64,000 nucleotides of DNA from Casimicrobium huifangae (GCF_009746125.1 NZ_CP041352.1:4262436-4326435), one strand, 5' to 3'; positions 20,726 through 30,075 are shown, numbered from the stretch's first letter. Numbers and translations are program-made. The notes: generated by a model not told the origin, from the sequence alone.

Positions 20726-21613
20726 ATGCTGCATGAAACCCATTCCGCCGCGCAGGACGAAGTCAACGCACTCGTACCCGAAATCAAACTGAACCGCCGC
20801 GGCTTCATGGTCACGTCGCTCGGTGCCGGGTTTGCTGCGTCAGTGCTGCCTGTCGCCGCGCAGACGATCACCACGTCGGCTGACGGACTGGTTGCCGGCG
20901 AAGTGAAAGTGCCCACCAAAGACGGCGACATGGTCGCTTACCGTGCCATGCCAGCCACTGGCACCGGTTTCCCGGTAGTGCTGGTGGTGCAGGAAATCTT
21001 CGGCGTGCATGAGCACATCAAGGACGTGTGCCGTCGCTTCGCCAAACTCGGCTACTTCGCGATTTCGCCCGAGCTGTTCGCACGACAAGGCGACGTGACC
21101 AAAATCACCGATATCCCGAAGATCATGAGCGATGTGGTCAGCAAGGTGCCCGATGCGCAGGTGATGGCCGATCTCGATGCCTGCGTTGCGTACGCAAAGG
21201 CCAGCGGCAAGGCCAATACCGACAAGCTGGCGGTGACGGGTTTCTGCTGGGGCGGCCGCATTACATGGCTCTATGCCGCACACAATCAGAACGTCAAGGC
21301 CGGTGGCGCCTGGTACGGCCGTCTGGTGGGTGCTTCCAATCCGATGACTCCGGCGCACCCGATCGATCTGGTCGACAAGATCAACGCGCCAGTGCTCGGA
21401 CTGTACGGCGATGCTGACGCAGGCATCCCGAACGACACGGTCGCCAAGATGGAAGACGCTCTGAAAGCCAAGGGCAAGAAGAGCAAGATCATCCTCTATC
21501 CCGACGCGCCGCACGCCTTCAACGCCGACTATCGCCCGAGCTATCGCAAGGCGACAGCCGAGGCCGCGTGGAAGGAACTCATCGCCTGGTTCAAGGTGAA
21601 TGGCGTGGCGTGA
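20726..21613 (+). CDS. Tat-exported dienelactone hydrolase family protein
   Basis: This 295-aa protein has a start supported by CAGGAG 8 nt upstream. The N-terminus carries a twin-arginine motif (LNRRGFM) and a hydrophobic stretch ending VAAQ, so export by Tat is likely. The alpha/beta hydrolase core has the DLH nucleophile in GFCWGG (Cys174), an acid at Asp229/Asp231 (GDADAG) and His263 in APHAFNADY. Many exported DLH-like proteins occur in betaproteobacteria with no proven substrate, so carboxymethylenebutenolidase activity is only a family guess. Confidence 0.9.
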   Translation: MLHETHSAAQDEVNALVPEIKLNRRGFMVTSLGAGFAASVLPVAAQTITTSADGLVAGEVKVPTKDGDMVAYRAMPATGTGFPVVLVVQEIFGVHEHIKDVCRRFAKLGYFAISPELFARQGDVTKITDIPKIMSDVVSKVPDAQVMADLDACVAYAKASGKANTDKLAVTGFCWGGRITWLYAAHNQNVKAGGAWYGRLVGASNPMTPAHPIDLVDKINAPVLGLYGDADAGIPNDTVAKMEDALKAKGKKSKIILYPDAPHAFNADYRPSYRKATAEAAWKELIAWFKVNGVA

Positions 21614-21621
21614 CATCACAA

Positions 21622-21683
21622 CAGCTTTTTGCTGAAAACTTTGCTGCGCAAGGGGCAAGGGCGCAAAAACGGTAAAAGTCGAC
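21622..21683 (+). repeat. 3' element copy E5 (CAGCTTTTTGCTGAAA ... AAAAGTCGAC)
   Basis: The element starts 8 nt after the dienelactone hydrolase stop with CAGCTTTTTGCTGAAA and ends AAAAGTCGAC. It has the same boundaries and the same orientation relative to the preceding gene as the other four copies in the window. Confidence 0.7.
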
Positions 21684-21736
21684 CGATTTCGCCGGATTTG
21701 TCCGTTTTCAGTGCATTTCCCGCGTCGCGGCACTCC

Positions 21737-21764
21737 AATCCCGGCTCTGGCCGGGATTTTGTTT
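21737..21764 (+). terminator. Rho-independent terminator
   Basis: AATCCCGGC-TCTG-GCCGGGATT is a perfect 9-bp stem with a 4-nt loop, followed by TTGTTT. It lies about 125 nt after the dienelactone hydrolase stop and reads on the plus strand. The minus side has no T tract. Confidence 0.85.
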
Positions 21765-21814
21765 CAAGCGTATCGAAGCCATGCGTGCTCGCAACCGGCA
21801 AGCATCAGCGCGCC

Positions 21815-22168
21815 CTAGCGCAAGCGATTGAAGTAACTGCCGCAGTAGTCACGCAGCACAGTCTCGTGCGAGTCGAACGCGAAACTCACGAGCGGCAGGT
21901 ACGCGTCGGGATAGCCTGACTCTTTCAGCGCGCGCAGAAAGCGCTCACGCATCGCGTTGGACAAATCACTTTCTTCACCATGGCAACGCTGGGCATCGGT
22001 TTCATAAAAGAACCAGACGCCAAGATGCTTTGACCAGCGCTCGAACGCCGCCACGGTTTCGATGTAGCGCACGGGGACGTGATGCACGTCAATCCACTGC
22101 CGCGTCAGCTTGACCGCGTTGTCGACAGATGCATAGAGGTCGCGGCGGTACGTCCACGGCCAGCGCAT
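21815..22168 (-). CDS. Hypothetical protein, last gene of the secreted-protein operon
   Basis: This 117-aa protein has no signal peptide. It starts MRWPWTYRRDLYASVDNAVK and is rich in aromatic residues and Arg/His. I recognise no domain. Its ATG lies one base after the stop of the LprI-like gene, which argues it is a real, co-translated last cistron. It converges with the dienelactone hydrolase gene. Confidence 0.6.
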   Translation of the reverse strand: MRWPWTYRRDLYASVDNAVKLTRQWIDVHHVPVRYIETVAAFERWSKHLGVWFFYETDAQRCHGEESDLSNAMRERFLRALKESGYPDAYLPLVSFAFDSHETVLRDYCGSYFNRLR

Positions 22169-22169
22169 G

Positions 22170-22598
22170 TCAGGGTGTCGTTGCGATGTCGCGCACCTGC
22201 CGAGTCCGCGCCTCGGTCAGCGATTGCATGCAGCCGAAGTACGCGAGGCGATCAGCACTGCCTCCGGTCAACTGACCATGCACAAGACACTCGGCATCAC
22301 GAAAGGCCAGCCACTTGCGTTGCGCGTCGCGCAGCAGGTCAGCGGAGGTGACGCTATGCGCGGGGTCATTTGCTTCGCGATCCATCTGGTCGAGTTGCCT
22401 GAGCGTCTGCCGCCACACGGCGTTCAGCGTACCGTCCGCCCGCTCGTACGCCTTGCGCGCTGCGCTTACGAGCTGCGCGTCACTCATGGGCGCAGACGTC
22501 TGCGCGTGAACGTGCGCCTGAGCCGGGATCAACATCGCCAGCGCGACGACTGGCAGCAACGTGCTTCGATGTCGCGTCAAACGTCGTCCGATACTCAT
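22170..22598 (-). CDS. LprI-like (DUF1311) secreted protein
   Basis: From the ATG at 22598 this is 142 aa: a signal peptide ending in AHVHAQ (about residue 34), then a DUF1311-like domain with the conserved WLAFRDAEC ... GCMQSLTEARTRQV pattern of two cysteines and helices. LprI of mycobacteria inhibits lysozyme; most proteobacterial members are untested. The start overlaps the upstream stop as ATGA. A longer upstream frame to 22790 is a shadow of the preceding gene. Confidence 0.8.
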   Translation of the reverse strand: MSIGRRLTRHRSTLLPVVALAMLIPAQAHVHAQTSAPMSDAQLVSAARKAYERADGTLNAVWRQTLRQLDQMDREANDPAHSVTSADLLRDAQRKWLAFRDAECLVHGQLTGGSADRLAYFGCMQSLTEARTRQVRDIATTP

Positions 22599-23356
22599 TG
22601 ATAGGCAGAGCAATCGCCCCACACTTTGATCGTCGGCGCGTCGGACAACACGGGGATCGACGTCCGCGTGAAGTCGAAACGCTGGCCCGCGCTGGCGACT
22701 GTGGACGTTGCAACCGGATTGACGGTGTAGACGCGATGGATGGTGCCATCGGGCGCGTACACCGCGATCACGGCTGCTGGCGCACGACACGTGCCGCCGC
22801 CAACGACGATGGAGCCACTGGCCTTGATCCAGCCCTTGCTCGTCGTCTCGGTGGCGAAACCTTCGACCTTGACGTCAGGTGGCGATCCGCTGCAATCGCG
22901 CGCACCCGCGCGGGCAGCGACCTTGGCCGCCTTGCCCGAAATGTTCTTGTGGTCGCGCACATATTCGACCGGCGACATGCCGCCCGGCGGCAACCACTGC
23001 CGCGACGCGACCGCCATTTCCTCGCGTTCATTGGGGCGACCGCCCGAGGCAATCGAGGTCACTGTCAGGTCCTGATCCTGTGCATCGCGCAGGCGCAAAA
23101 GCATGCGTGGTGCGCAAGCCCAGCGATCGCTGCGGTTGTGAATTTCAGCAGTAACGCGCACGAACTGGACGTCGGCGTTGACACTGGAAACGTTGGTGAT
23201 CTCGAGCGGCGGCTTTGATCCGTCGGCCGGTTGCGCATGTGCAGGCGCGTGCAAGCATGCGTATGCGAGGCCGCTGGCAATCAGCACGGCGCTGATTCGC
23301 GGCGTTCGGGCTTGCCGTTGCAAGTGATTTTGAGTGGACGTATTTCGGGCAATCAT
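22595..23356 (-). CDS. Hypothetical secreted protein
   Basis: From the ATG at 23356 this is 253 aa. An N-terminal signal peptide (ISAVLIASGLAYACLHAPAHAQ) precedes a beta-rich mature part with Cys in WACAPRM and GDCSAYQ. I recognise no family. The start overlaps the upstream gene's stop by 4 nt, and its own stop overlaps the LprI-like start, so the three genes are translationally coupled. The frame further upstream to 23656 is Arg/Pro-rich shadow sequence. Confidence 0.7.
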   Translation of the reverse strand: MIARNTSTQNHLQRQARTPRISAVLIASGLAYACLHAPAHAQPADGSKPPLEITNVSSVNADVQFVRVTAEIHNRSDRWACAPRMLLRLRDAQDQDLTVTSIASGGRPNEREEMAVASRQWLPPGGMSPVEYVRDHKNISGKAAKVAARAGARDCSGSPPDVKVEGFATETTSKGWIKASGSIVVGGGTCRAPAAVIAVYAPDGTIHRVYTVNPVATSTVASAGQRFDFTRTSIPVLSDAPTIKVWGDCSAYQ

Positions 23357-23853
23357 CGTTTGTAGAGCAATGCGTCGAGGTGGTTGGATGGATGCACCGG
23401 GTCGCGGCGACGGTCGCTGACCTTGCGTGCTGCGTCCGATGCGGGATCGGCGTTGTACGCGGTGAACGTTTTTGCGGCATGGCGATAGTCGTTGCCGGTG
23501 ATCGCGAGGCCGCCGTTCCAGGTGATGCCGATTGGCGTGCCTTCGTAGCGCAGCAACACCTGTGGCATCGCGGCAGCGAGGTCGACCTCGGGATAGTCGT
23601 TGCGGCGCACGAACTGGCTGATCTCGTTGCCGATCATCTTTGCGAAGGTTTCCCACGACACGATCTTCGCGCCCTTGCGCGCGGCGAGCCTTGCGTTGAG
23701 GGCATCCAGCTCGGCGGCAGGCGTCCGCCGCGAAATTGACATCAGCGTCATCGCGTACTGATCTGACGGATCGATGAGCACCTGCGCCGGCTGCGCTGCG
23801 GCATCATCAATCACGCCGGCCACCAGCATCGCGACCAGCAGTGTTGCACGCAC
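23353..23853 (-). CDS. Hypothetical secreted protein
   Basis: A GTG at 23853 lies 2 nt beyond the upstream stop and gives 166 aa with a clean signal peptide (VRATLLVAMLVAGVIDDAAAQ). An ATG at 23898 would add 15 Ala/Gly-rich residues and overlap the upstream gene by 43 nt; I prefer the GTG. The mature part has IGITWNGGLAITGNDYRHAA and a basic C-terminus. No family recognised. Its stop overlaps the next start as ATGA. Confidence 0.65.
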   Translation of the reverse strand: MRATLLVAMLVAGVIDDAAAQPAQVLIDPSDQYAMTLMSISRRTPAAELDALNARLAARKGAKIVSWETFAKMIGNEISQFVRRNDYPEVDLAAAMPQVLLRYEGTPIGITWNGGLAITGNDYRHAAKTFTAYNADPASDAARKVSDRRRDPVHPSNHLDALLYKR

Positions 23854-23855
23854 GC

Positions 23856-26486
23856 TCAGTGCGCCCGCTGCGCAAGCGCCTCGCGCCGCGCCTGCCACGC
23901 GGCCAGCACGGCGGTCAGCATCACCATCAGCAGCAGGATCGCATCGCTCACGGTGGGCACGGCAATAGCCTCGGCAACGGCCGCCGCGCTCACGTTCACG
24001 GTCAGGCGACCATTGCTGGTCTGCCCGTTCGCGTCGACGACGTAGAAGTCGAGACTGTAGTTGCCCAGGAAGGTCGGCGTGCCGCGCAATTCACCGTCAG
24101 CACCCAGTGTCAAGCCGGGGACTGGCAACGTGTACGCGACGAAGGTGTACGGCCCGGTGCCGCCACTGACGACCGGCGCGGGCGAGGTGAACGGCACACC
24201 GAGGAAGGCGTTGTGCGCAATCGGACTCGGCACGATCACCACGGGCGGCGTCGCGCCGCCAGCGGTGATGGCGTACCACGTGGCGCTGACGCCGCCAATG
24301 GTGAGTCTCACCGTCACCGCAGTGCGCGGCGTCGCGGCGGTCGTGCGGCGCACGCAGACAGTGTCGAAATTGCTTATGGTGCCCGGTGACGAGGTGAATG
24401 TGCCGCTGCAGCCGATCGAGTATTCACCGTCCACCACCGAGACCGGAGCGACGGTGTTGATGCCGCGGATGGCGATGGTTTCCGAGCGTTGCAGTGTGTT
24501 GACAGTCAGTCCTGACATCAACGGGATGTTGAATGCGTCCGGGGTGCTGTCCGTGCCACCGGCAGCGGCCGTGGTGGACGAGAAGGTATCGGACACGCCG
24601 CCAATCGTCAGCACGGTATCGACCCGCGTCAATGGTGTCGCGGCACTCATGTGGCGAACGCAGACCACGTCGTTCGGCGCGATGGTGGATGCGGTGCTGA
24701 TGTAGGTTGCAGTGCAACCCACCGAGTAACTGCCGTTCGTGACACTGATGGGCACTGGCACTTGAAAGCCACTGACCGACATGACCTCCGAGGTTCGAGT
24801 GCTCGAAGTCGGCACGTCAAACTGATCAGTAAAGCTGAACGGGAGCGGTGTCATATCAACGGGCGTTGACTGGGTGGTACTGGTGAATACATCGGAAACA
24901 CCACCGATCGTGAGCGTCGTGTTCACGGCTGTAGCGAGTGAAGCAGACGAGGTGTGGCGCACGCAGACAATGTCGCCATTCATGATCGTCGATGCGGTTG
25001 TGATGTAGGTGGCGGTGCAGCCGATCGAGTAGCTGCCACCGGTCACCGAAATCGGCGCAGGCGCGTCGATGCCGGAAATTGAGACCGGATCGGACGTCAC
25101 CACCGTGCCCGGTAGCACGTCGGTCTGGTCGGAAAAACTGAACGCATCGGGCGTGGTGTCGCTGCCAGCAACGCCTGCGTACGAGAGCAACTTGAAACGC
25201 ACCACGTTGCTGCTGTTTTGCGATTCGTAGACCACGTAGGCAGGCAGCGACGGCGTGGTGCGGCCCAGTGCGTGAACGGCGGCCACTGACGATCCACTGG
25301 TGAGCGTATCGACCGTGGTCGGTGCCGGAATCGGGCCGCCCGGCGTGTAGTCGATGCGGCGCAACGCCTGAGCGTTGTCCTGTCCGGCATGAAACACCGC
25401 GACTGATTCCTGTCCAAAGGCGACGAAACCGCTGGCGGCAGCGCGACGCGCGCCCGCCACAGCCGTCGGTGAGGAGAGCGCCTGATCACTGTAGGTCGGA
25501 GCAGCCGTTTCACAAGCGGCCATACACAGGGCAACCTTCGTGAGCACCTGATAGTCGGGGCTCACCGGCACCACGGCCTGATAGGTAACGAAATGATCGC
25601 CGGCTGCGGTGACTGCGATCGACGAAAACAGATTCATCGCCCTGGAATCGGTGACGCCGAAAATTGACGACAGGCTGTACGCCGGGCTCGCGGTATCGCA
25701 TGCGCCGGTGCAACGCGCGACGCGAAGCTCGGAGCGTTGGACGTCGTTGCCAAAGTCGGTGTAGGCGATGATGGGTTTGCCGGCGTATGCCGTCATCGAT
25801 ATGCGGTTTTCGGTGGTGCGTCCGGTCTGGTTGTCGACTGTGGCGATGTTGTACGTGGCGCTCGCCGAGGCGCAACCCGTGACGCAGGTGGCGACGCGAA
25901 GCCGGCGCTGGCCCTCCGCCGTCTGGATAAACGCCACCGTTTGCCCGCTGCCGCTTGCGCCCGCATCGATCAGCGCGATCCGGTCCAGCGATCCCGACGC
26001 CAGTGTTGCGACGGGGTGACTGACGTAGCGTGGCCGTTCGCTATCGCATTCTGCGATGCAGCGCGCGACCATGACCGTGCTCGGGCTCGCGCCCGCAAAC
26101 GAGACGTCCACCCACGTGATCATCGGATTGCCGTCGCGTGCGATAGCTGCCGCGACATACTCTCCAAAGACGGAGCTGGGCGCGTTGCTGATCACCCGAT
26201 CTCGCCACACCGGATTGGCCGTGCCGCAATTGCTGACGCAATAAGTGATGGCGATTTCCTGCACCACACCACAACCGGAGGTGGCACACCGTTTATAGGC
26301 AATGAACGGTTCACCGTTGAAGAGTGTCGCGCTGGTGCTCTGTTTCGAGTACACCTCGCGATCAGCCGGGAGCAGCACCGTGCTGATGGTTTGCGCGTTG
26401 GCGGTCATGACGCACGCGCTGGCGATCACGGCCAGGGCTGCGCGACAAATTGCCCGACACACGGTGGAGAGTGGTGATTGCTTCAT
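23856..26486 (-). CDS. Large Ig-like repeat surface protein with IPTL-CTERM-like sorting tail
   Basis: From the ATG at 26486 this is 876 aa. It has a signal peptide (to TANAQ), a ~400-residue Cys-rich region resembling a beta-propeller-like array of ARC..EC/CTGAC units, and three ~95-aa repeats each ending in a VCVR ... TIGGVS pattern. A He_PIG-type Ig domain follows (LGADGELRGTPTFLGNYSLDF), then AVPTVSDAILLLMVMLTAVL plus a basic end. That tail is a variant of the IPTL-CTERM signal processed by exosortase-like XrtH. No exosortase gene is in the window. The longer frame to 26690 overlaps the DUF4189 gene. Confidence 0.82.
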   Translation of the reverse strand: MKQSPLSTVCRAICRAALAVIASACVMTANAQTISTVLLPADREVYSKQSTSATLFNGEPFIAYKRCATSGCGVVQEIAITYCVSNCGTANPVWRDRVISNAPSSVFGEYVAAAIARDGNPMITWVDVSFAGASPSTVMVARCIAECDSERPRYVSHPVATLASGSLDRIALIDAGASGSGQTVAFIQTAEGQRRLRVATCVTGCASASATYNIATVDNQTGRTTENRISMTAYAGKPIIAYTDFGNDVQRSELRVARCTGACDTASPAYSLSSIFGVTDSRAMNLFSSIAVTAAGDHFVTYQAVVPVSPDYQVLTKVALCMAACETAAPTYSDQALSSPTAVAGARRAAASGFVAFGQESVAVFHAGQDNAQALRRIDYTPGGPIPAPTTVDTLTSGSSVAAVHALGRTTPSLPAYVVYESQNSSNVVRFKLLSYAGVAGSDTTPDAFSFSDQTDVLPGTVVTSDPVSISGIDAPAPISVTGGSYSIGCTATYITTASTIMNGDIVCVRHTSSASLATAVNTTLTIGGVSDVFTSTTQSTPVDMTPLPFSFTDQFDVPTSSTRTSEVMSVSGFQVPVPISVTNGSYSVGCTATYISTASTIAPNDVVCVRHMSAATPLTRVDTVLTIGGVSDTFSSTTAAAGGTDSTPDAFNIPLMSGLTVNTLQRSETIAIRGINTVAPVSVVDGEYSIGCSGTFTSSPGTISNFDTVCVRRTTAATPRTAVTVRLTIGGVSATWYAITAGGATPPVVIVPSPIAHNAFLGVPFTSPAPVVSGGTGPYTFVAYTLPVPGLTLGADGELRGTPTFLGNYSLDFYVVDANGQTSNGRLTVNVSAAAVAEAIAVPTVSDAILLLMVMLTAVLAAWQARREALAQRAH

Positions 26487-26538
26487 GGATTTCTGGAGGA
26501 GGAGAAACAGGGTGAACAGGGGCGCGGGTGTATCCGGC

Positions 26539-26949
26539 TCAGTGGTTGCGGCGGTCCGTGCAGGTCCAGGTGAGGACTTTGCAATCGTCACGACCGCAGC
26601 GATCCGTCGCCTGCTGTAGTGCAATGGCCTTGGTGGGGCCGCTGCCAGCGCCGTAAGTAATGCTGCCGACCGCGAGCGCGCCGCAACCATTGGCGAACCA
26701 CATCATCGAACGGCACTGGCTGCCAGCGCAGCGCGCGACGGCGTCGGCTTCGGCAGCGGCCTGGGATGCGTGGTTGTAGGAGTAGCCGTAGGCGCGTGTC
26801 TGCTTGTTGAATGCGATGGCGCCGTACTGATTGCTGGCGTGGGCAGCGCCTGCGGTTAATGCTGTCAGCGTCGAAAGCGTCGTCAGTGCAGCCAGCGTGT
26901 GCTTCCAGCGGCGTGACGGCGTGTTGCGATGGCTTGATGGCAAATTCAT
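26539..26949 (-). CDS. DUF4189 secreted protein
   Basis: This 136-aa protein has a long signal peptide (about 1-39, ending AAHAS) and one DUF4189-like domain: YGAIAFNKQTRAYGYSYNH, AEADAVARC, then Cys pairs (GSQCRSM, CTDRRNH) and ALQQATDRCG. DUF4189 is a periplasmic or secreted domain of unknown role. It appears to be the first gene of the six-gene run down to 21815, with 52 nt to the next gene. A CCTACG direct-repeat site lies about 190 nt upstream. Confidence 0.8.
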   Translation of the reverse strand: MNLPSSHRNTPSRRWKHTLAALTTLSTLTALTAGAAHASNQYGAIAFNKQTRAYGYSYNHASQAAAEADAVARCAGSQCRSMMWFANGCGALAVGSITYGAGSGPTKAIALQQATDRCGRDDCKVLTWTCTDRRNH

Positions 26950-27139
26950 GAGTCAATCCCGTGCGATTTGCGTGATGCGGTCACCCGCAGACCTGTGAGA
27001 AAGGCCGCAGCAGCGGCACGCGCTTCGCGCTAACAGGCAGGCGTCAGCAACGAAGCGCGGCCCCGCGACGGTTCGCCCACAGGCATTGGCGACGTGAGCA
27101 TTGTTCGGACGCGCTGCGTCGCGGGCTACATGCGTTGCA

Positions 27140-27156
27140 CCTACGTCTTGCCTACG
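27140..27156 (-). promoter_or_regulatory. CCTACG direct repeats, 11-bp period (putative SARP-type operator 1)
   Basis: CCTACG-TCTTG-CCTACG gives two identical hexamers starting exactly 11 bp apart, about 190 nt upstream of the DUF4189 start. An identical arrangement lies at 30076-30092. SARP/OmpR-tail activators bind direct repeats with 11-bp period; the nearby STAND regulator (30088-33237) has such a tail. The rest of 26957-27240 shows no gene. Confidence 0.5.
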
Positions 27157-27240
27157 TGGTGCCGCACGAGCCGCTTTTTCGCTTTCAGCTCTTGCGTGAA
27201 ATGACCATTCCATGGGGGCTGGAAGCGCATTTATGCCTTT

Positions 27241-27305
27241 AGTCGACTTTTGCTGCGTTGCAGGCCCACGCCCCGTTAAATATGGGTTTCAGCGCAAAGT
27301 TGACT
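27241..27305 (-). repeat. 3' element copy E1
   Basis: Read on the minus strand: GTCAACTTTGCGCTGAAACC ... GCAAAAGTCGACT. It begins about 27 nt after the stop of the DUF3667 gene. The internal CCCATATTTAACGGGGC is shared exactly with copy E2. Its ends are imperfect inverted repeats of each other. Confidence 0.7.
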
Positions 27306-27331
27306 AGCCTTTTGGTGCTCGAAAAGCCCAG

Positions 27332-28144
27332 TCACAAGCCCATCTGCCAGTGCACGATCTCTACGACGGCGCGGGCGTAGAGTTGCTGCACGCCCCACTT
27401 CGCGGCGATGAACAGGCCGCCTGCGAGCACGAGCTTCCAGACTTCGCGCCAGCGCGTGACGCGAAAGAACTGGCGGAACGCGAACACCACGATCAGCGTC
27501 TGCGCGACACCCATCGTCCACGGCGACCACTTGCGGTGCCACTGCAAAACCTCGGGCGCGCGCCAGACGAGGAGCGGCAACTGGTTCACGATTTGCAGCG
27601 CGATGCAGACGGCGTGGATGTACACCGCGAGCGCGAGGATTTCGGTCGCGTTGTAGCCGAGCCGCTTGCGGAACACGAGCATCGCGCTCGCGTAGATTGC
27701 AATGATGCCGAGCGAGAACGACCATTTCGAGTACTCGCGCACCAGCGCAAACATGCGCTGCGCCTCCTCGCTCGCGAGCGTGGGCACGAGGTACTGCGTC
27801 TCGCCAAGCAGCACGACGAGCGCGCCGATCATCAGCAGCAGCAAGCCGAGCGGATGCATCTGCGCGCTGCGCTTGCCGAGCACGTAGTCACGCGCGAAGC
27901 CGCCCGGCGAGCGGATCAGTTTCCACACCGACTTGATGGCATCAAGTTCGAACCAGCGGAAGCGGCTCCACGCCTCCTTGCGTACCGTGCTGCCGCCGAT
28001 GCGCGCGGCTTTCTTCTGGCCGCAAGCCGCGCAGTAAGCGCCCGTCAGCGGAACGCCGCAGTTCAGGCAGTCATCGCGATCGAAGTGGCTGTTGCTGACG
28101 CGCGCGGGCGAGTCACTCACCCGTGACGCTGTCGGATTCAGCAT
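27332..28144 (-). CDS. DUF3667 membrane protein with N-terminal zinc ribbon
   Basis: This 270-aa protein has a C4 zinc ribbon at the N-terminus (CLNC at 26/29, CAAC at 38/41), a conserved RSPGGFARDYVLGKR segment and about four to five TM helices (for example PLGLLLLMIGALVVLLGE). The layout matches DUF3667, a family of unknown function. It starts 24 nt after the M48/TPM gene stop, so the two are likely one transcript. Confidence 0.82.
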   Translation of the reverse strand: MLNPTASRVSDSPARVSNSHFDRDDCLNCGVPLTGAYCAACGQKKAARIGGSTVRKEAWSRFRWFELDAIKSVWKLIRSPGGFARDYVLGKRSAQMHPLGLLLLMIGALVVLLGETQYLVPTLASEEAQRMFALVREYSKWSFSLGIIAIYASAMLVFRKRLGYNATEILALAVYIHAVCIALQIVNQLPLLVWRAPEVLQWHRKWSPWTMGVAQTLIVVFAFRQFFRVTRWREVWKLVLAGGLFIAAKWGVQQLYARAVVEIVHWQMGL

Positions 28145-28168
28145 TGATTCACGTTGTTGCCACGGCCA

Positions 28169-30028
28169 TCAGTTGAAGCGCAACGCATCGAAGCTGAGCG
28201 CGTTGAACTTGTTGTCCCACGGCTCGGCCGTGCGCAGCGTGAACTGGTAGGCCTTGCCTTCGGCGAGCTGCGTGGTCATCATCTTCTGCGCGTAGCCGTC
28301 GACGTGGATCAACAGGATGTCGCCGCTGCTGGTCTTCAGCTCGATGAGGTTGCCGCCCCTGACGCGACTGGCTTCGAGCACATGCTTGCGCCACTTTTCG
28401 GCCTTCTGCAGGGTGTATTCCTTCGCGCCATTGAGCGAGGTGACGACGCCCTGCACGCGCACCAGGCGGCGGAAGGTTTTCGACGTCGCCGGGTTGTAGG
28501 GGCTGCCGTTGCGATTGGCTTCTTCCTCGGCCTTGCGTACGGCGACATAGTCTTCGTACACCGGGTAGTTGATGCGCCACTCCCAGTTTTTTGCGGCGCG
28601 GCGCACGAAATCGGCAGCGTTGCCGACCTGTTCGCTCGAGCTTTCGCTGAGCGGCTTGCCCTTGCTGAACTTGAGGCCCATCTTGTAGAAATTGCTGAGC
28701 GGCTCTTTCAGTTGCGAGTTGATGCTGGTCTCGTCGATTTCCGCAGCCAGCCCGGCCCCCAGCGCGACGCCCACCGCTTCCTGTTTCGGCGCGACCACCA
28801 GTACCGCGCCGTTGCCCGTTTCCATCTTGCCAACGCGCAAGAGTCGCATCATCGCGTGGGCGTATTCGTCAGCGCTCATGCCGTGTGTGCTGTTGACGAT
28901 GAGAGTCACGACCTCGACATCCTTTTCCTTCGCAAAGTCATACATCGCCTTGGCGATCTTCGCCTTTGCGTTGGGATGCACGAGGCCTGTTTCGTCCATC
29001 ACGAAACGGTCAAATTTCGAGGGGATCGCATCCTTGCCGGGCGCCGGGATCACGTCCGCGCCATCGAGTTTCGCAATCGGACCTGCGGTTGGCTCGGGTG
29101 GCGACGACACCTTGGCGATCGGGGCAGCGGGCGCCTTGGCGCTGATGGACGGCGGGGGTGGCGCAGGCGGCTCGGATTTGCCGGCTACAGCAGCAGGCGG
29201 CGCGGCGGGTGCCGATGTCGGTGCCACTGCCAGCGCAGTGCCATCGCACTGATTCGACTGCTGGCGACAGGCCTGCTTCCAGCCTTCGGCAATCGCCGCG
29301 ACGCGCTTGCGACGACCGGGGTGCGTCTGTCCGTCCTGCTCCGGCACCAGCGTTTCGATCGCCTTCAGCGAATCGGCGAGCGAGGCACCCATTTTGTAGA
29401 GCACGAAGCCGCTGAACTTGTCGGCCTCCAGCTCAATCGGCGGCTGGCTGCCGCCGGGCACGATGGTGTGGCCCGAGAGGTGATGCCCGATCTCGTGCGC
29501 CATGATGCTGACCGGTGCCCAGTTGTTGTTCTTCGTGGCACGCGTCACATCGCCCATGAACTGCGGGTTGTAGGCGATCACGCGACGCGGAATGCGGTCC
29601 GGCCCGGCCACGATCACGGCAGCGGCATTGGGCACCTGGCCGCGCACCACGTCGAAGTTCTGCGGCAGGCCGGTGTATTTCATGATCTCTGCCACCACGC
29701 GCGTGCCCTCTGCACCAGAACCCTGCGACAAATCAGGCGGCGCGAACTTGACCGGACTGCCGTCGTAGGAGCAGGCCTGCAACGCGGCGGCTAGATCGGC
29801 GGCGAGCTGTGCTTTAGTCGGCTTCGCGGCGGGTGCGGGCGGCGGCGCGGGTGCCTTGCTCTGCGCCATCGCGGGCACCGCGGGCAGGCTCAGGCTTGCA
29901 CATGCGAGCGCACAGGCGATCGTAAGCAGCCGCAGGCGCGGCGGCGTGGGGGCGACGGCTTCTGCACGGATCGTTGATGCGGCGGAACCTGGATCGGACG
30001 GGAGAGGAGGAAAACATTGCGGCTTCAT
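28169..30028 (-). CDS. Secreted M48-like metalloprotease / TPM domain fusion
   Basis: This 619-aa protein has a late signal peptide (hydrophobic LLTIACALACASLSLPAVPAMAQ), a zinc-protease core with HEIGHH (His178, Glu179) and a third-ligand candidate in ELEADKFSGFVL, and a Pro/Ala-rich linker (about 245-310). A TPM-like domain follows (about 335-455, DETGLVHPNAKAKIAKAM ... GNGAVLVVAPKQ). TPM domains occur in photosystem II repair and membrane-protein quality control in other lineages. The last ~150 residues are unassigned. A joined M48-like protease and TPM suggests envelope protein quality control. Confidence 0.82.
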   Translation of the reverse strand: MKPQCFPPLPSDPGSAASTIRAEAVAPTPPRLRLLTIACALACASLSLPAVPAMAQSKAPAPPPAPAAKPTKAQLAADLAAALQACSYDGSPVKFAPPDLSQGSGAEGTRVVAEIMKYTGLPQNFDVVRGQVPNAAAVIVAGPDRIPRRVIAYNPQFMGDVTRATKNNNWAPVSIMAHEIGHHLSGHTIVPGGSQPPIELEADKFSGFVLYKMGASLADSLKAIETLVPEQDGQTHPGRRKRVAAIAEGWKQACRQQSNQCDGTALAVAPTSAPAAPPAAVAGKSEPPAPPPPSISAKAPAAPIAKVSSPPEPTAGPIAKLDGADVIPAPGKDAIPSKFDRFVMDETGLVHPNAKAKIAKAMYDFAKEKDVEVVTLIVNSTHGMSADEYAHAMMRLLRVGKMETGNGAVLVVAPKQEAVGVALGAGLAAEIDETSINSQLKEPLSNFYKMGLKFSKGKPLSESSSEQVGNAADFVRRAAKNWEWRINYPVYEDYVAVRKAEEEANRNGSPYNPATSKTFRRLVRVQGVVTSLNGAKEYTLQKAEKWRKHVLEASRVRGGNLIELKTSSGDILLIHVDGYAQKMMTTQLAEGKAYQFTLRTAEPWDNKFNALSFDALRFN

Positions 30029-30075
30029 GGCCGCGATTGTTGTGGCGCGCGCGGCGCGCAGCCACCTGTGTCTGA

